In this document: piece after piece, positions 1 through 7,576 of the stretch
Numbering within the stretch: the stretch's first letter is position 1
Layout: every line of letters starts with the position of its first letter
Assembly: GCA_900766185.1 (NCBI GenBank)
Contig: CAAFUL010000072.1
Coordinates: 1-17,500, forward strand
DNA from: an uncultured Johnsonella sp.
GTDB taxonomy: Bacteria; Bacillota; Clostridia; Lachnospirales; Lachnospiraceae
Direction of reading: 5' to 3'
Length of the DNA stretch: 17,500 nucleotides
Notes under the pieces: generated by a model
The model's database searches: none
Told to the model about the DNA's origin: nothing
Seen by the model: the letters and a program-made list of their open reading frames with translations, nothing else
Program-made: the position numbers and the translations under genes

Positions 1-21
1 AGTCTAAAGCCTATGGGCTTC
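1..21 (-). repeat. IS200/IS605 right-end-like hairpin
   Basis: AAGCC (7-11) pairs with GGCTT (16-20) around a four-base loop, just after the TnpB-like stop codon. This is where IS200/IS605 elements usually carry their right-end hairpin. The nine bases TCTAAAGCC at 3-11 recur at 116-124 in the loop of a second hairpin. The true end of the element, if any, lies left of the window. Confidence 0.4.
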
Positions 22-99
22 CTGCTTCGCTGACCTCGCAACCTACTATCTCCACAGGCGTTAATTCGGGCAGTCCCTACCCTATTGTTTTTTCTTATA
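11..99 (-). pseudogene. Remnant of TnpB C-terminus (IS200/IS605 family)
   Basis: Read leftward, one frame gives GLPELTPVEIVGCEVSEAGSP and then a stop at 11-13. The ELTPVE and EAGSP strings resemble the last residues of many IS200/IS605 TnpB proteins. The overlapping frame gives VGTARINACGD, another string typical of a TnpB tail, and an upstream stop at 77-79 blocks the first frame. The two tails in neighbouring frames suggest frameshift decay. No RuvC-like core or other TnpB body is present on the right, where the ABC operon ends at 264. The family call comes from memory of TnpB C-termini and is an inference; the piece is short. Confidence 0.45.
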
Positions 100-140
100 C
101 TACCTTAACCCACCATCTAAAGCCGGTGGGATTGAGGTAG
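100..140. repeat. Two-part stem-loop, mobile-element-like
   Basis: CTACCT (100-105) pairs with AGGTAG (135-140), and CCCACC (109-114) pairs with GGTGGG (125-130); a four-base internal loop lies between the stems. The apical loop contains TCTAAAGCC, shared with the hairpin at the window edge. A CCCAC..CTAAAGCC..GTGGG layout is reminiscent of IS200/IS605 subterminal hairpins. No T-run follows on either strand, so it is not an ordinary terminator for the ABC operon that ends at 264. Confidence 0.5.
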
Positions 141-182
141 CATTATTTCAAAAGTTCATGATATGTTTACATATTGTTAATA

Positions 183-200
183 TCGTATACACATATACGA
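183..200. repeat. Perfect 7-bp inverted repeat, 4-base loop
   Basis: TCGTATA (183-189) and TATACGA (194-200) are exact inverted copies around CACA. The repeat lies 64 bases beyond the end of the ABC operon and just downstream of the leftward promoter at 209-237, so it would sit at the 5' end of that transcript. It could be a weak operon-end structure, an operator, or a 5' stabilising hairpin. No T-run follows on the minus strand. Confidence 0.4.
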
Positions 201-208
201 CTTTCGGC

Positions 209-237
209 ATTATAGCACATTGATATTACATAGGCAA
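209..237 (-). promoter_or_regulatory. Leftward promoter TTGCCT-N17-TATAAT, extended -10
   Basis: On the minus strand TTGCCT (237-232) and a perfect TATAAT (214-209) are separated by 17 bases, with TGC directly before the -10 box (extended -10). Transcription would start near 200, downstream of the ABC operon, and run through the hairpins and the TnpB relic toward the window edge. No open reading frame of useful length follows inside the window. Its product is therefore either an RNA or a gene left of position 1. Confidence 0.5.
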
Positions 238-263
238 TAACTTTATAAAAATCTTAAATATTT

Positions 264-983
264 TTATATGAACTTCTTCAAATTTTCATTTGCAGTACTT
301 TCATCTATAACAGGGCGGCTTCTTTTCTTCTTCTCTTCTCTGCTTATCCTGCCGTGCTCCAAAACTATCATTCTCTCAGCCTCATCTCCTACTTCGGGGT
401 CATGAGTAACCACTATTATAGTACTTCCGGCATTATGCAGCTTTTCAAAGATGTCCATAACTATATACTCATTCTTTTCATCCAAGTTTCCTGTCGGCTC
501 ATCCGCAAGAAGTATGCTGGGATGATTAATAAGTGCTCTTGCTATACACACTCTTTGCTGCTCACCGCCTGAAAGCTGGTTAGGCAGGTGTTTTGCTCTA
601 TCTGCCAGACCTACAGCCTCCAAGGCTGCCATAGCCTCTTCCTCATCCGGCATGGAATGATAGTATTGAGCCATCATGATATTCTCAACTGCCGTAAGAT
701 AATTAACTAAGTGGAATTGCTGAAATATAAGACCTATCTTATCCCTTCTTATTTCAGTAAGCTCCTTTGGTGAAAGCTTTGAAATATTGGTATCGTCAAG
801 TATAACCTCTCCTATGGAAGCCTTGTCCATACAGCCTATTATATTCATCATAGTGGTTTTACCGCTTCCCGAAGGTCCCATAATGGCAAGCCATTCTCCC
901 TTTTCAACAGTAAGATTTATATTATCCAGTGCCTTAAGTTCTCCATATATCTTAGACACATCTTTTAATGTCAATATATTCAT
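264..983 (-). CDS. ABC transporter ATPase, MacB/LolD type (last gene of iron operon)
   Basis: This 239-residue cytoplasmic ATPase should energise the two FtsX-like permeases encoded just upstream. It has Walker A GPSGSGKTT (residues 36-44), a Q-loop FQQ (87-89), signature LSGGEQQR (138-145), Walker B ILLADEP (157-163) and the switch histidine H194. All are intact. Length and motifs fit the MacB/LolD/MJ0796 subfamily, which partners FtsX-like permeases rather than classical importers. The start is preceded by AAAGGA, and the gap to the upstream permease stop is 14 bases. The C-terminal 25 residues are a charged extension (EEKKKRSR). In the Campylobacter p19 locus a single ATPase (Cj1663) holds this position. 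The direct substrate is unknown. Confidence 0.92.
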   Translation of the reverse strand: MNILTLKDVSKIYGELKALDNINLTVEKGEWLAIMGPSGSGKTTMMNIIGCMDKASIGEVILDDTNISKLSPKELTEIRRDKIGLIFQQFHLVNYLTAVENIMMAQYYHSMPDEEEAMAALEAVGLADRAKHLPNQLSGGEQQRVCIARALINHPSILLADEPTGNLDEKNEYIVMDIFEKLHNAGSTIIVVTHDPEVGDEAERMIVLEHGRISREEKKKRSRPVIDESTANENLKKFI

Positions 984-997
984 AGATCAATCCTTTC

Positions 998-2134
998 TTA
1001 TTCTCCTCTGAGAACTAATGCAGGCTCTATATCCACCGCCTTGCTTACCGGATACAGACACGCTAACACTGTTATTATTACTGAAACCAGAATAGTTATA
1101 GGTACTAAAGGCCATAAAAATGACACCTTTCTGGCAAATACGCTCATACTTACCTGTAGCGCAAAGAGGTATCCGAAAGCGGTTCCAAGTCCGCCTCCTA
1201 CTATACCAAGCACCATGCCCTCACCTAAAAAGTCCATTATAACTCCCTTATTGGAAGCTCCAAGTGCTTTTTTAAGTCCTATTTCCTTTCTTCTTTCCGT
1301 AACTACCGCCATCATAGTTGTGGATACGCATATCATCATAATAAATAAAACTATAAATGTAACTATCCATACCAATGACTGTAATTTGTTTAATACAAGA
1401 TCCTGAGACTGTGTAACCCTTCTGACCGGTCTTGGGGTGAGGGCTGCATCCTTTGCCGCTATGTCTGCACTTATTTTCTCAAGCTCTTCCTTGTTCGCCT
1501 CTATACTGCACTCCACTACATCAAGATCGGTTCTTCCTATGATTTCCGACAGGTCTGTAAGGCTCATAAATATAAGCTCTTCTTCCTTACCTCCGGTAGT
1601 AACTATACCCGATACTTCAAAGTCCGTAGTGGCGTCCTCTCCCGTGCTTTTTGGTGTAACAAGGCTTATCTTTTCACCCAGTGAAAGATCAAGTGCCTTG
1701 GCAATCTCATTTCCTACAAGAACCTGTCTTGTCTGAGAGGGCCAATCTCCGTTAATAAGCCAATACGGACTGCTTGCCTTAGCACCCTCAAGGTCTGTTC
1801 CGGCTATTATATAGGGCTGCTCATTGATTTTTGTATTCTGATATATGTATGGTGCTATACCTACCCTCTTATCCGCAGGTATAACTTCTTCTATTTCCTT
1901 AAGCTGTTCGTAGCTTATCTTCTCATCCGCACCTGTAGGTATGACCAAAAGGTTGGCTCCGTAGGAACGAAATGCCTTACCCATCTGTTTCGGTATATCG
2001 TAATATATCGTTACAAGACCCGAGAGAATAGTTGCTCCCATAGCTATTGCAAGTAAAGCAGTAAGCATTCGTGATTTTCTTCTGGATAATGATGCCATTA
2101 CCATCTTTAAGTACATATTTCTCTTTTTTAACAT
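998..2134 (-). CDS. FtsX/MacB-like ABC permease, second subunit
   Basis: This 378-residue membrane protein has the MacB/FtsX layout: one N-terminal membrane helix (about 22-44), a large extracytoplasmic domain (about 45-250) and three C-terminal helices (about 253-277, 303-328, 340-362). The cytoplasmic loop after the second helix carries ERRKEIGLKKALGAS (280-294), the usual FtsX-permease coupling segment. The extracytoplasmic part has the SYGANLLVIPTG start typical of MacB-type periplasmic core domains. It follows the other permease by 9 bases and precedes the ATPase by 14, so the three probably form one complex, likely a permease heterodimer. It resembles Cj1662 of the Campylobacter p19 system by order and architecture. 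Such transporters often do mechanical work outside the membrane, so direct iron transport is not assured. Confidence 0.88.
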   Translation of the reverse strand: MLKKRNMYLKMVMASLSRRKSRMLTALLAIAMGATILSGLVTIYYDIPKQMGKAFRSYGANLLVIPTGADEKISYEQLKEIEEVIPADKRVGIAPYIYQNTKINEQPYIIAGTDLEGAKASSPYWLINGDWPSQTRQVLVGNEIAKALDLSLGEKISLVTPKSTGEDATTDFEVSGIVTTGGKEEELIFMSLTDLSEIIGRTDLDVVECSIEANKEELEKISADIAAKDAALTPRPVRRVTQSQDLVLNKLQSLVWIVTFIVLFIMMICVSTTMMAVVTERRKEIGLKKALGASNKGVIMDFLGEGMVLGIVGGGLGTAFGYLFALQVSMSVFARKVSFLWPLVPITILVSVIITVLACLYPVSKAVDIEPALVLRGE

Positions 2135-2143
2135 ATCCTCGTC

Positions 2144-3424
2144 CTACCTTCCATGTAACACTTCAGTCGGGTTAAGGTTAAGCAAATACCTTATAGCAGG
2201 TATACTTCCAAGTAAGGTTACAAGAAGTATTAAAATCATAACTATGGGAATAACCATAGGCGCAGGGGTGATGGCTGAACCGAATACCCTAAATCCTATA
2301 ACCTGTGTAAGCCCCAGTCCTACAAAATATCCTGCCACCGCTCCTATAATTCCGGTTATAATTATCTCTGTAAGTATAATTCCTATGATTCTTGTGTTAC
2401 TTGCTCCTATCGCCTTTTGCAGTCCTATCTCCGTACGCCTGTCCATAACGCTGGCTGTAACCAAGTTGGAAATACCAAGTGCCGAACCTATAAGACTTAG
2501 CACCGTAATAAGTATCATAAGCAGGGTGGTTTTATTAAGTATATCTCCCTCAGACTCAGCCACCTGTCTTATCGGTTTGGCTACCGAATCGGTAATTACT
2601 TCCTGTATCTGATAGCAAATGGCACTTACATAGGCGGTACAATACCATACTTCCCATTCTTTTACAGTAAGGGATAATGGATTTCTTGCAGCCTTTCTTG
2701 CCAGATCGTTATCAGGTGTTGTTAAGGCACTTACCTCTATACTGTTTACCACATTGCTTTTATCAGCAAACTCCTGTGCAAGTTTTAATGTGGTATATAT
2801 ATACGCATCCTCATCACTGCCTGACTCGTATATCCCCTTTACCTTAAGCTTCTTTGTAAGATGCTCGGAACTTAAGCTAAGCTCATCTCCTACTTTGTAT
2901 CCGTTCCTTGCGGCATAAAGAGAACCCAGCATAACGGCTTCTTCATCGTCCTTAAGCCATTCTCCGTCTATAGTCCACCAATTCTTTAGGTTTATCATAC
3001 CTGTGTCAAGGTCTTCACCGGTATCAAGACTCATGTGATGTGCATACCATGTACCGACTAATTTGACCTTTTCACTGTCGCCGTTTACATTTACCCTTGT
3101 ATTAAAATACGGTGTGTAATCAACTATATTAAATGCCCAGAATATAGTTTTTATATTGCCAAGCTCATCTTCTTTTAAGTACTTATTAGTCTCATCGTCA
3201 TCACCTGACATACCGTATATATCATCCAGCAAGGAAGCCTCCTTAGCCACGACATTGATATTGGCACCGTAGGCTTTCAACTCCTGATTTACCTTATCCC
3301 CTACTCCAAGCATGGTATTAAGCATGGAAGTGGACAGACTTGCACCCAGTGCTATGGTAAATGCTATCATAAGCATCTTACCCTTTTGCCTGAATAAGGC
3401 ACCTCTAATCATTCTAAAAAACAT
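2144..3424 (-). CDS. FtsX/MacB-like ABC permease, first subunit
   Basis: This 426-residue protein has the same plan as its neighbour: a helix near 17-39, an extracytoplasmic domain (about 45-295), then helices near 300-325, 346-375 and 389-413. The coupling loop is DRRTEIGLQKAIGAS (328-342). The extracytoplasmic domain is longer than in the partner and contains an aromatic/Cys stretch, WEVWYCTAYVSAICYQIQE (257-275), which I associate with the permease of p19-type iron loci. C262 and C270 could form a disulfide or face a redox partner; this is inference. A strong GGAGGGGG site precedes the ATG. It is 14 bases after the DUF2318 gene. The best parallel is Cj1661. Confidence 0.87.
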   Translation of the reverse strand: MFFRMIRGALFRQKGKMLMIAFTIALGASLSTSMLNTMLGVGDKVNQELKAYGANINVVAKEASLLDDIYGMSGDDDETNKYLKEDELGNIKTIFWAFNIVDYTPYFNTRVNVNGDSEKVKLVGTWYAHHMSLDTGEDLDTGMINLKNWWTIDGEWLKDDEEAVMLGSLYAARNGYKVGDELSLSSEHLTKKLKVKGIYESGSDEDAYIYTTLKLAQEFADKSNVVNSIEVSALTTPDNDLARKAARNPLSLTVKEWEVWYCTAYVSAICYQIQEVITDSVAKPIRQVAESEGDILNKTTLLMILITVLSLIGSALGISNLVTASVMDRRTEIGLQKAIGASNTRIIGIILTEIIITGIIGAVAGYFVGLGLTQVIGFRVFGSAITPAPMVIPIVMILILLVTLLGSIPAIRYLLNLNPTEVLHGR

Positions 3425-3438
3425 TTTTCCCCCTCCGA

Positions 3439-4671
3439 TTACTTAAACACATAGGATAGATTTTCTAAAACTTCTATATCTATTTTTATCTTCTGGTCAT
3501 GTACTTTATATTCAAAAGGTATAGGGTTACAGCCCCCCTTAAAACCTATAGTTCCCTTATTCATCACTACATCACAAAGCTTACATACGACCTCGTTATT
3601 TCTTTCGAAATATCCGCTTGGACCGCATATTTCACAGGCATCAAGACCCACTCCGTAAGAGCCCTGCGACTTTTGCACCACTATAAATCTCACCTTTTTA
3701 CCGTCTCTTGCTTCATACACATACCTGTGCAAATGTCCGTCCGACACACTATCAAGTGTTATTTCTATATGTCCGTTTTCAAGCTTATAATCTTCCGGTG
3801 CAGACAGTGGAACTTCTCTGTTAGCATAGGTTTTTATAACCGACAGGGAAAGAATATTAATAATCATCACAAATAAGAAAAACTGTGCAAGATGTCTTCT
3901 TCTTCTCATATTGTATACAATCTTCCTGAACTCCGCATTATTCCTATAGCTTTCCGTTATCTTAATATTTTGCAGCCACAATATTACAGGCACTATAATA
4001 AGCACTGCCATAAGAGCGAAGTCAAATATCCTAGCATTATTTGTAATATAGGCGGTAATAACGAATACTGTAGAATTTTTAGGAATAATCTTTAATGAAT
4101 ACAGTCTGCTGACTATAACATTAAGCTGTGTGATACCCCTTACAAGCATACTGAAGATAAGTATTCCCTTAAGTTTACTTGATTCAAGCTTCATACCTGT
4201 TCTATATATAACAAAAAGTGATAAAAGAAGCATTATTATGGCAAGAACAAATCCTATAACTCTAAAAAGCACTATGGTACTTACCGCACTTTCTCCATAA
4301 TACACAAATGAATCCATCTGTAAAAAGAAAGAAGGCATATAGCAAAAAAATGAAGAAATTATATTGATCGATACCAGACTTCCCAATATATTTTCAAATA
4401 CAACTTCGCTTTTTGATTTGATCTTTTTTTCGAATACTAATATAAAAATGATAAGTATTGCCGAGATTATAACCGGAATCATACTGTAAAATCCGAGATT
4501 AGCCCTATTTACATAATTAGGCAGTCGTCTTATATAGGCTGATATTAAGGCACTTATTATACCTGCTACTACCGAAAAGCTAAGCACATAGGCTTTCTTT
4601 TTAGGATTTGTAGTCCTGTAATAGGCTGCCAATATGGCTAAAATAAGAGGAAAGGCTATAATCTCCTCCAT
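3439..4671 (-). CDS. DUF2318 membrane protein with cysteine pairs (iron-uptake redox partner)
   Basis: This protein is 410 residues from the ATG at 4671. It has about eight membrane helices (near 4-20, 27-47, 62-80, 96-116, 130-155, 168-190, 214-233, 263-281) and a C-terminal extracytoplasmic domain. That domain carries DGHLHRY (311-317), CEICGPSGY (346-354), CKLCD (363-367) and GGCNPIP (379-385), the cysteine pattern of DUF2318, the Cj1660 family of p19 iron loci. The cysteines suggest metal, Fe-S or redox chemistry near the lipoprotein and FTR1; this role is inferred. The ATG has no ribosome site near it. A perfect AGGAGG lies 31 bases upstream, placed for an in-frame ATT at 4693-4695, so the true protein may begin eight residues earlier as (M)LKIFIKT-M. 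The downstream permease gene is 14 bases away. Confidence 0.87.
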   Translation of the reverse strand: MEEIIAFPLILAILAAYYRTTNPKKKAYVLSFSVVAGIISALISAYIRRLPNYVNRANLGFYSMIPVIISAILIIFILVFEKKIKSKSEVVFENILGSLVSINIISSFFCYMPSFFLQMDSFVYYGESAVSTIVLFRVIGFVLAIIMLLLSLFVIYRTGMKLESSKLKGILIFSMLVRGITQLNVIVSRLYSLKIIPKNSTVFVITAYITNNARIFDFALMAVLIIVPVILWLQNIKITESYRNNAEFRKIVYNMRRRRHLAQFFLFVMIINILSLSVIKTYANREVPLSAPEDYKLENGHIEITLDSVSDGHLHRYVYEARDGKKVRFIVVQKSQGSYGVGLDACEICGPSGYFERNNEVVCKLCDVVMNKGTIGFKGGCNPIPFEYKVHDQKIKIDIEVLENLSYVFK

Positions 4672-4692
4672 GGTCTTTATAAATATCTTTAA

Positions 4693-4708
4693 AATACTAC
4701 TACCTCCT
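4693..4708 (-). promoter_or_regulatory. Strong RBS placed for an ATT start codon
   Basis: AGGAGG (4708-4703) is followed by TAGTAGT (7 bases) and then ATT (4695-4693), in frame with the DUF2318 gene. No ATG, GTG or TTG lies at a workable distance. The next in-frame ATG (4671) is 31 bases past the AGGAGG. The resulting N-terminus LKIFIKTMEEIIAFPLI looks like a natural membrane-protein start. ATT initiation is rare but known for infC. Confidence 0.6.
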
Positions 4709-4734
4709 GTCTAAAACAATTACATATTACAAAC

Positions 4735-4775
4735 CAAAGGGCTGTCGCAAAATAAACTTTGCCACAGCCTCTTTG
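4735..4775 (-). promoter_or_regulatory. Intercistronic hairpin downstream of the P19-like gene
   Basis: CAAAG (4735-4739), GGCTGT (4740-4745) and GCAAA (4747-4751) pair with TTTGC (4758-4762), ACAGCC (4764-4769) and CTTTG (4771-4775). One C/C mismatch, one bulge and a six-base loop interrupt a stem of about 16 pairs. It sits in the only large gap (139 bases) of the iron operon, right after the lipoprotein stop. In the operon direction no T-run follows, so full termination is unlikely. mRNA 3'-end protection or partial attenuation, giving more lipoprotein than downstream transporter, fits better. On the plus strand it is followed by T-rich DNA. Confidence 0.6.
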
Positions 4776-4810
4776 TTTATTAAATAATTTATGTATTATC
4801 AGTACTTATC

Positions 4811-5491
4811 TTACCACTGTGGACCGTTCCACTCAAAGTCATCCCACTCAACCACTAAAGGCTCAGTCCAGAATCTTCCGGTTACACCTGTCTCAGGATC
4901 TGTGTGTAAAAGATACTCATTACCCGGTGCTGCAATCTCAAACTTAACCTTATACTTACCTACACCGTCTTCAAACTTTATGTTTGCTCCGTAGTGTGGA
5001 CCGTCAGAAGCATTCATAGGCATGAAGGCTATTTCCTGAACCTTATCTGAACCTTCTTTTTGAATATACGCCTTAACCTTTAACCATGGAACAAAGTCAC
5101 CCTTACCGTAACCAAGTGTTGCTCCCTCTGCTGAAGCTGTGATATCGGCCTCTATATGTGCATCAGCCTCCGCCTTAGGTATACTGTTACCTGCCGGCTC
5201 CATATCTACAGGTTGGAAGTATACACCTGACACAACCAGCGGTCCTACTTCCTTCTCATCTCCTATAGGAAATTCTTCAAAACCACCACCTACAGCCGGT
5301 GCCTCTGCACTTGTTTCAGCCGCTGCACTTTCTTTGGCTTCCTTGCTTGTTTCTTCAGCAGCCTTTGTTGTAGCTTCTGCTGTAGTCTCTGCCGCTGTAG
5401 TCTCCGGTGTGCTTGATGTACATCCTGCAAGTGAAAGTGCAGCTACTGCTGCCAACACCGACATCTTAACTATTAGATTCTTCTTAAACAT
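4811..5491 (-). CDS. P19/Tp34-like iron-binding lipoprotein
   Basis: This 226-residue exported protein has a signal peptide ending in lipobox LAGC (lipid-anchored C24). A low-complexity Thr/Ala/Glu linker (about 28-66) would hold the binding domain away from the membrane, and the P19/Tp34 (Fe2+ transport) fold follows at about 70-226. In Campylobacter P19 a His/Met site binds copper with iron close by. Here the candidate ligands are H112 and E114 (AHIEAD), M157/M159 and H166 (MPMNASDGPHYG) and H196 (LLHTD). The seven-residue spacing of M159 and H166 matches the Met/His pair of P19. The C-terminus RFWTEPLVVEW is typical of the family. The start has AGGGAGG. It lies 20 bases after FTR1, its usual partner. 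Direct periplasmic-type capture of iron for FTR1 is the established role of relatives. Confidence 0.92.
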   Translation of the reverse strand: MFKKNLIVKMSVLAAVAALSLAGCTSSTPETTAAETTAEATTKAAEETSKEAKESAAAETSAEAPAVGGGFEEFPIGDEKEVGPLVVSGVYFQPVDMEPAGNSIPKAEADAHIEADITASAEGATLGYGKGDFVPWLKVKAYIQKEGSDKVQEIAFMPMNASDGPHYGANIKFEDGVGKYKVKFEIAAPGNEYLLHTDPETGVTGRFWTEPLVVEWDDFEWNGPQW

Positions 5492-5511
5492 AAAACCTCC
5501 CTTTGCCGACT

Positions 5512-6882
5512 CTATTTTTTATTTTTTTGTTCCAGTTCGGCTTTTATTTTTTTGCTGTTTTGCGTATGCATAACAACAGATATTACTGTTATTATTAAAA
5601 TAATAAACTGCGCTGCAAGATTTTCCACACGGTCATATATACCGAGAAAATCAATAGTAAAACCGTTCATCGCAGGTATAGGGGTTCTTCCTATTACATC
5701 CGCTTCCTGTAATTCAAACACTCCCTTTCCTACAAATGAGATACAAAGTATAAACATAAGTATACTGGTTGCCATAAAGAACGGTTTTAGCGGTAGGCGT
5801 ATACTCAGCTTAGTTATAAGTATATATACAAATACCAACACAACTATAGCTATACCAAGTCCAAGCCACATATGATAGGGGCTGTTGGCTATATTTGAAC
5901 GCATACCTTGGAAGAAAAGTATAAGCTCGGCTCCCTCTCTTGATACTGCAAGGAAGGAAGTGAAAACAAGTGTATATACATTGCCCTTGGTTATTGAGCT
6001 GTCAACCTGATCCTTGATATACTTATTCCAAACTTCGGTCTCGGACTTTGATAACATCCAGTTACTTACATAGAAGAGTACCGCAGTAGCTATAAACATC
6101 GTTATACCCTCAAATATCTCCTGTGAAGCACCTGACTGTGCCTCTCCTATGCTTGCGGCTATCATATTGAATCCTATTGCAAGAACTATAGAAATAACTA
6201 TACCTGCTATGGCTCCTACATATACCGCCTTTAAGTGCTTCTTATTATCAGTCTTAACCAGATAGGCTATTATTGCAGCTATAACCAGTATAGCTTCAAG
6301 TCCCTCTCTTAAGGTAAGACCGAAAGCTGCCATAAAGGTTACAAAATCCTGTCCCTGTTTGTTTGTCTTAGCTTGTGTTCCTGCATCTGTGGCTGTATCC
6401 GCACTTTTATCGGCAGCACCGGACGCATCGGCTCCACCCTCTTTACCTGCCGAACTTACACCGTCAAGTGTGTCCGCATCTTCATGAAGCATTTGTATTA
6501 ATTTCTGTACTTCTTCATCGACTTCATCAGGTGACTTTGCATCACTTATAGCTTTTTTTGCCAGATAAAATTGATGCTCTACATCAGAGCCTCTGCTTCC
6601 TGATATAGATGCCATAACAGTCTTTTCAAATCCAAGCTTTTCATAAAATTTATAGTAGGCGGTATTTATAGCATCCTTTGCTTCATTTGCTTTTTCACTG
6701 CCGCCTTCTCTGTAAATATTGGCACCGTTTAATATATGTTCTTCCATGGCTGATGCCACTTCATTCCAGTTTTTATAAGTAGCCGTATCCGCATAAGCAT
6801 TTAAGGTATTAAATACCAAACAAAGCAGCGTAAATACAGCTAATATATACTTAATGCTCTTTTGTCTTATAGATCTCATCAT
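5512..6882 (-). CDS. FTR1-family iron permease with extracytoplasmic N-domain
   Basis: This is the iron channel of the operon. The 456 residues start with a signal peptide (about 1-31), then an extracytoplasmic helical domain (about 32-145) with YYKFYEKLGFEKTV and SRGSDVEHQF, then a small-residue linker (145-178), then a seven-helix FTR1 domain. The two diagnostic motifs are present: LREGLEAIL (191-199) and SREGAELIL (314-322). Their glutamates bind ferric iron in yeast Ftr1p and E. coli EfeU. FEGI (257-260) may add another acidic residue. The C-terminus is Lys-rich and cytoplasmic. It starts 7 bases after the ATPase stop and ends 20 bases before the lipoprotein gene. An oxidase is not encoded nearby, which is usual for the FTR1-P19 variant (Cj1658 in Campylobacter). 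Confidence 0.95.
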   Translation of the reverse strand: MMRSIRQKSIKYILAVFTLLCLVFNTLNAYADTATYKNWNEVASAMEEHILNGANIYREGGSEKANEAKDAINTAYYKFYEKLGFEKTVMASISGSRGSDVEHQFYLAKKAISDAKSPDEVDEEVQKLIQMLHEDADTLDGVSSAGKEGGADASGAADKSADTATDAGTQAKTNKQGQDFVTFMAAFGLTLREGLEAILVIAAIIAYLVKTDNKKHLKAVYVGAIAGIVISIVLAIGFNMIAASIGEAQSGASQEIFEGITMFIATAVLFYVSNWMLSKSETEVWNKYIKDQVDSSITKGNVYTLVFTSFLAVSREGAELILFFQGMRSNIANSPYHMWLGLGIAIVVLVFVYILITKLSIRLPLKPFFMATSILMFILCISFVGKGVFELQEADVIGRTPIPAMNGFTIDFLGIYDRVENLAAQFIILIITVISVVMHTQNSKKIKAELEQKNKK

Positions 6883-6889
6883 AATCTCC

Positions 6890-7558
6890 CTACTCGCCTA
6901 ATAGCCTTCCTGCCTCCATATGTATAACTCTATCCCCATCCCTTATTATATCATCCTCATGGGTAACCATTAAAAGTGCCGTACCGGATTCATGAATATC
7001 ATATAAGATCTTCATAATATCTTTTGTTGTGGCACTGTCCAAATCGGAAGTAAGCTCATCTGCTATAATAAGTTCAGGCTCGTTCATCAGCGCTCTGGCA
7101 AGCAATACCCTTTTAAGCTCACCTCCAGAAAGCGACCTCGGAAACTCATCTTTTAATCCAAGTATCTGCATCTTATCAAGAAGCATCAAGGCTCTTTCCC
7201 TTGCAGGTTCATTTTTTTTATATATATGAACCGGAAGTTCCACATTCTCAGCCACAGTAAGATTAGGCAATGTTCCAAGGCTTTGAGGTACATAGCCTAC
7301 GGATATATTCCTGTACTCGCTTATCTTCTCATCACTATAAGTACTTATATCGACAGTGTTAAAATTCACACTGCCCGCATCGGGTCTTAATATACCGGCT
7401 ATCAAGTTAAGAAGTGTGCTTTTACCGCTTCCTGACTTTCCCCTGATATAGACCAGTTCAGCCTTATCTACAGATAAGCTTACATCTTCTACGGCATAAA
7501 ACTCCCTATCGCCACGCATGAACTTTTTAGATACATTTTTAACTTCTAAAACAGGCAT
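6890..7558 (-). CDS. Second ABC ATPase of the iron operon, LolD/MacB type
   Basis: This 222-residue ATPase has Walker A GKSGSGKST (40-48), Q92, signature LSGGELKR (143-150), Walker B LIIADE (163-168) and H200. All catalytic positions are kept, although the usual ADEPT string is ADELT here. It is the second ATPase of the operon and is separated from the two permeases by four genes. It has no FtsX permease of its own; its neighbours are the DUF4418 protein (18 bases upstream) and FTR1 (7 bases downstream). It may form a heterodimer with the distal ATPase, or energise DUF4418. The Campylobacter locus, as I recall it, has only one ATPase. The ribosome site before the ATG is weak (AGAAAG). Confidence 0.9.
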   Translation of the reverse strand: MPVLEVKNVSKKFMRGDREFYAVEDVSLSVDKAELVYIRGKSGSGKSTLLNLIAGILRPDAGSVNFNTVDISTYSDEKISEYRNISVGYVPQSLGTLPNLTVAENVELPVHIYKKNEPARERALMLLDKMQILGLKDEFPRSLSGGELKRVLLARALMNEPELIIADELTSDLDSATTKDIMKILYDIHESGTALLMVTHEDDIIRDGDRVIHMEAGRLLGE

Positions 7559-7576
7559 AAAAACTACTTTCTGAAT

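Noticed and set aside
100..140. Terminator of the iron operon
   Set aside because: The hairpin is strong, but it lies 120 bases past the last stop and is followed on the minus strand by A-rich rather than T-rich DNA.
5139..5573. Plus-strand 144-residue reading frame
   Set aside because: It is the antisense of the lipoprotein gene and its Ala/Thr-rich linker, which naturally leaves the opposite frame open; it has no promoter or domain.
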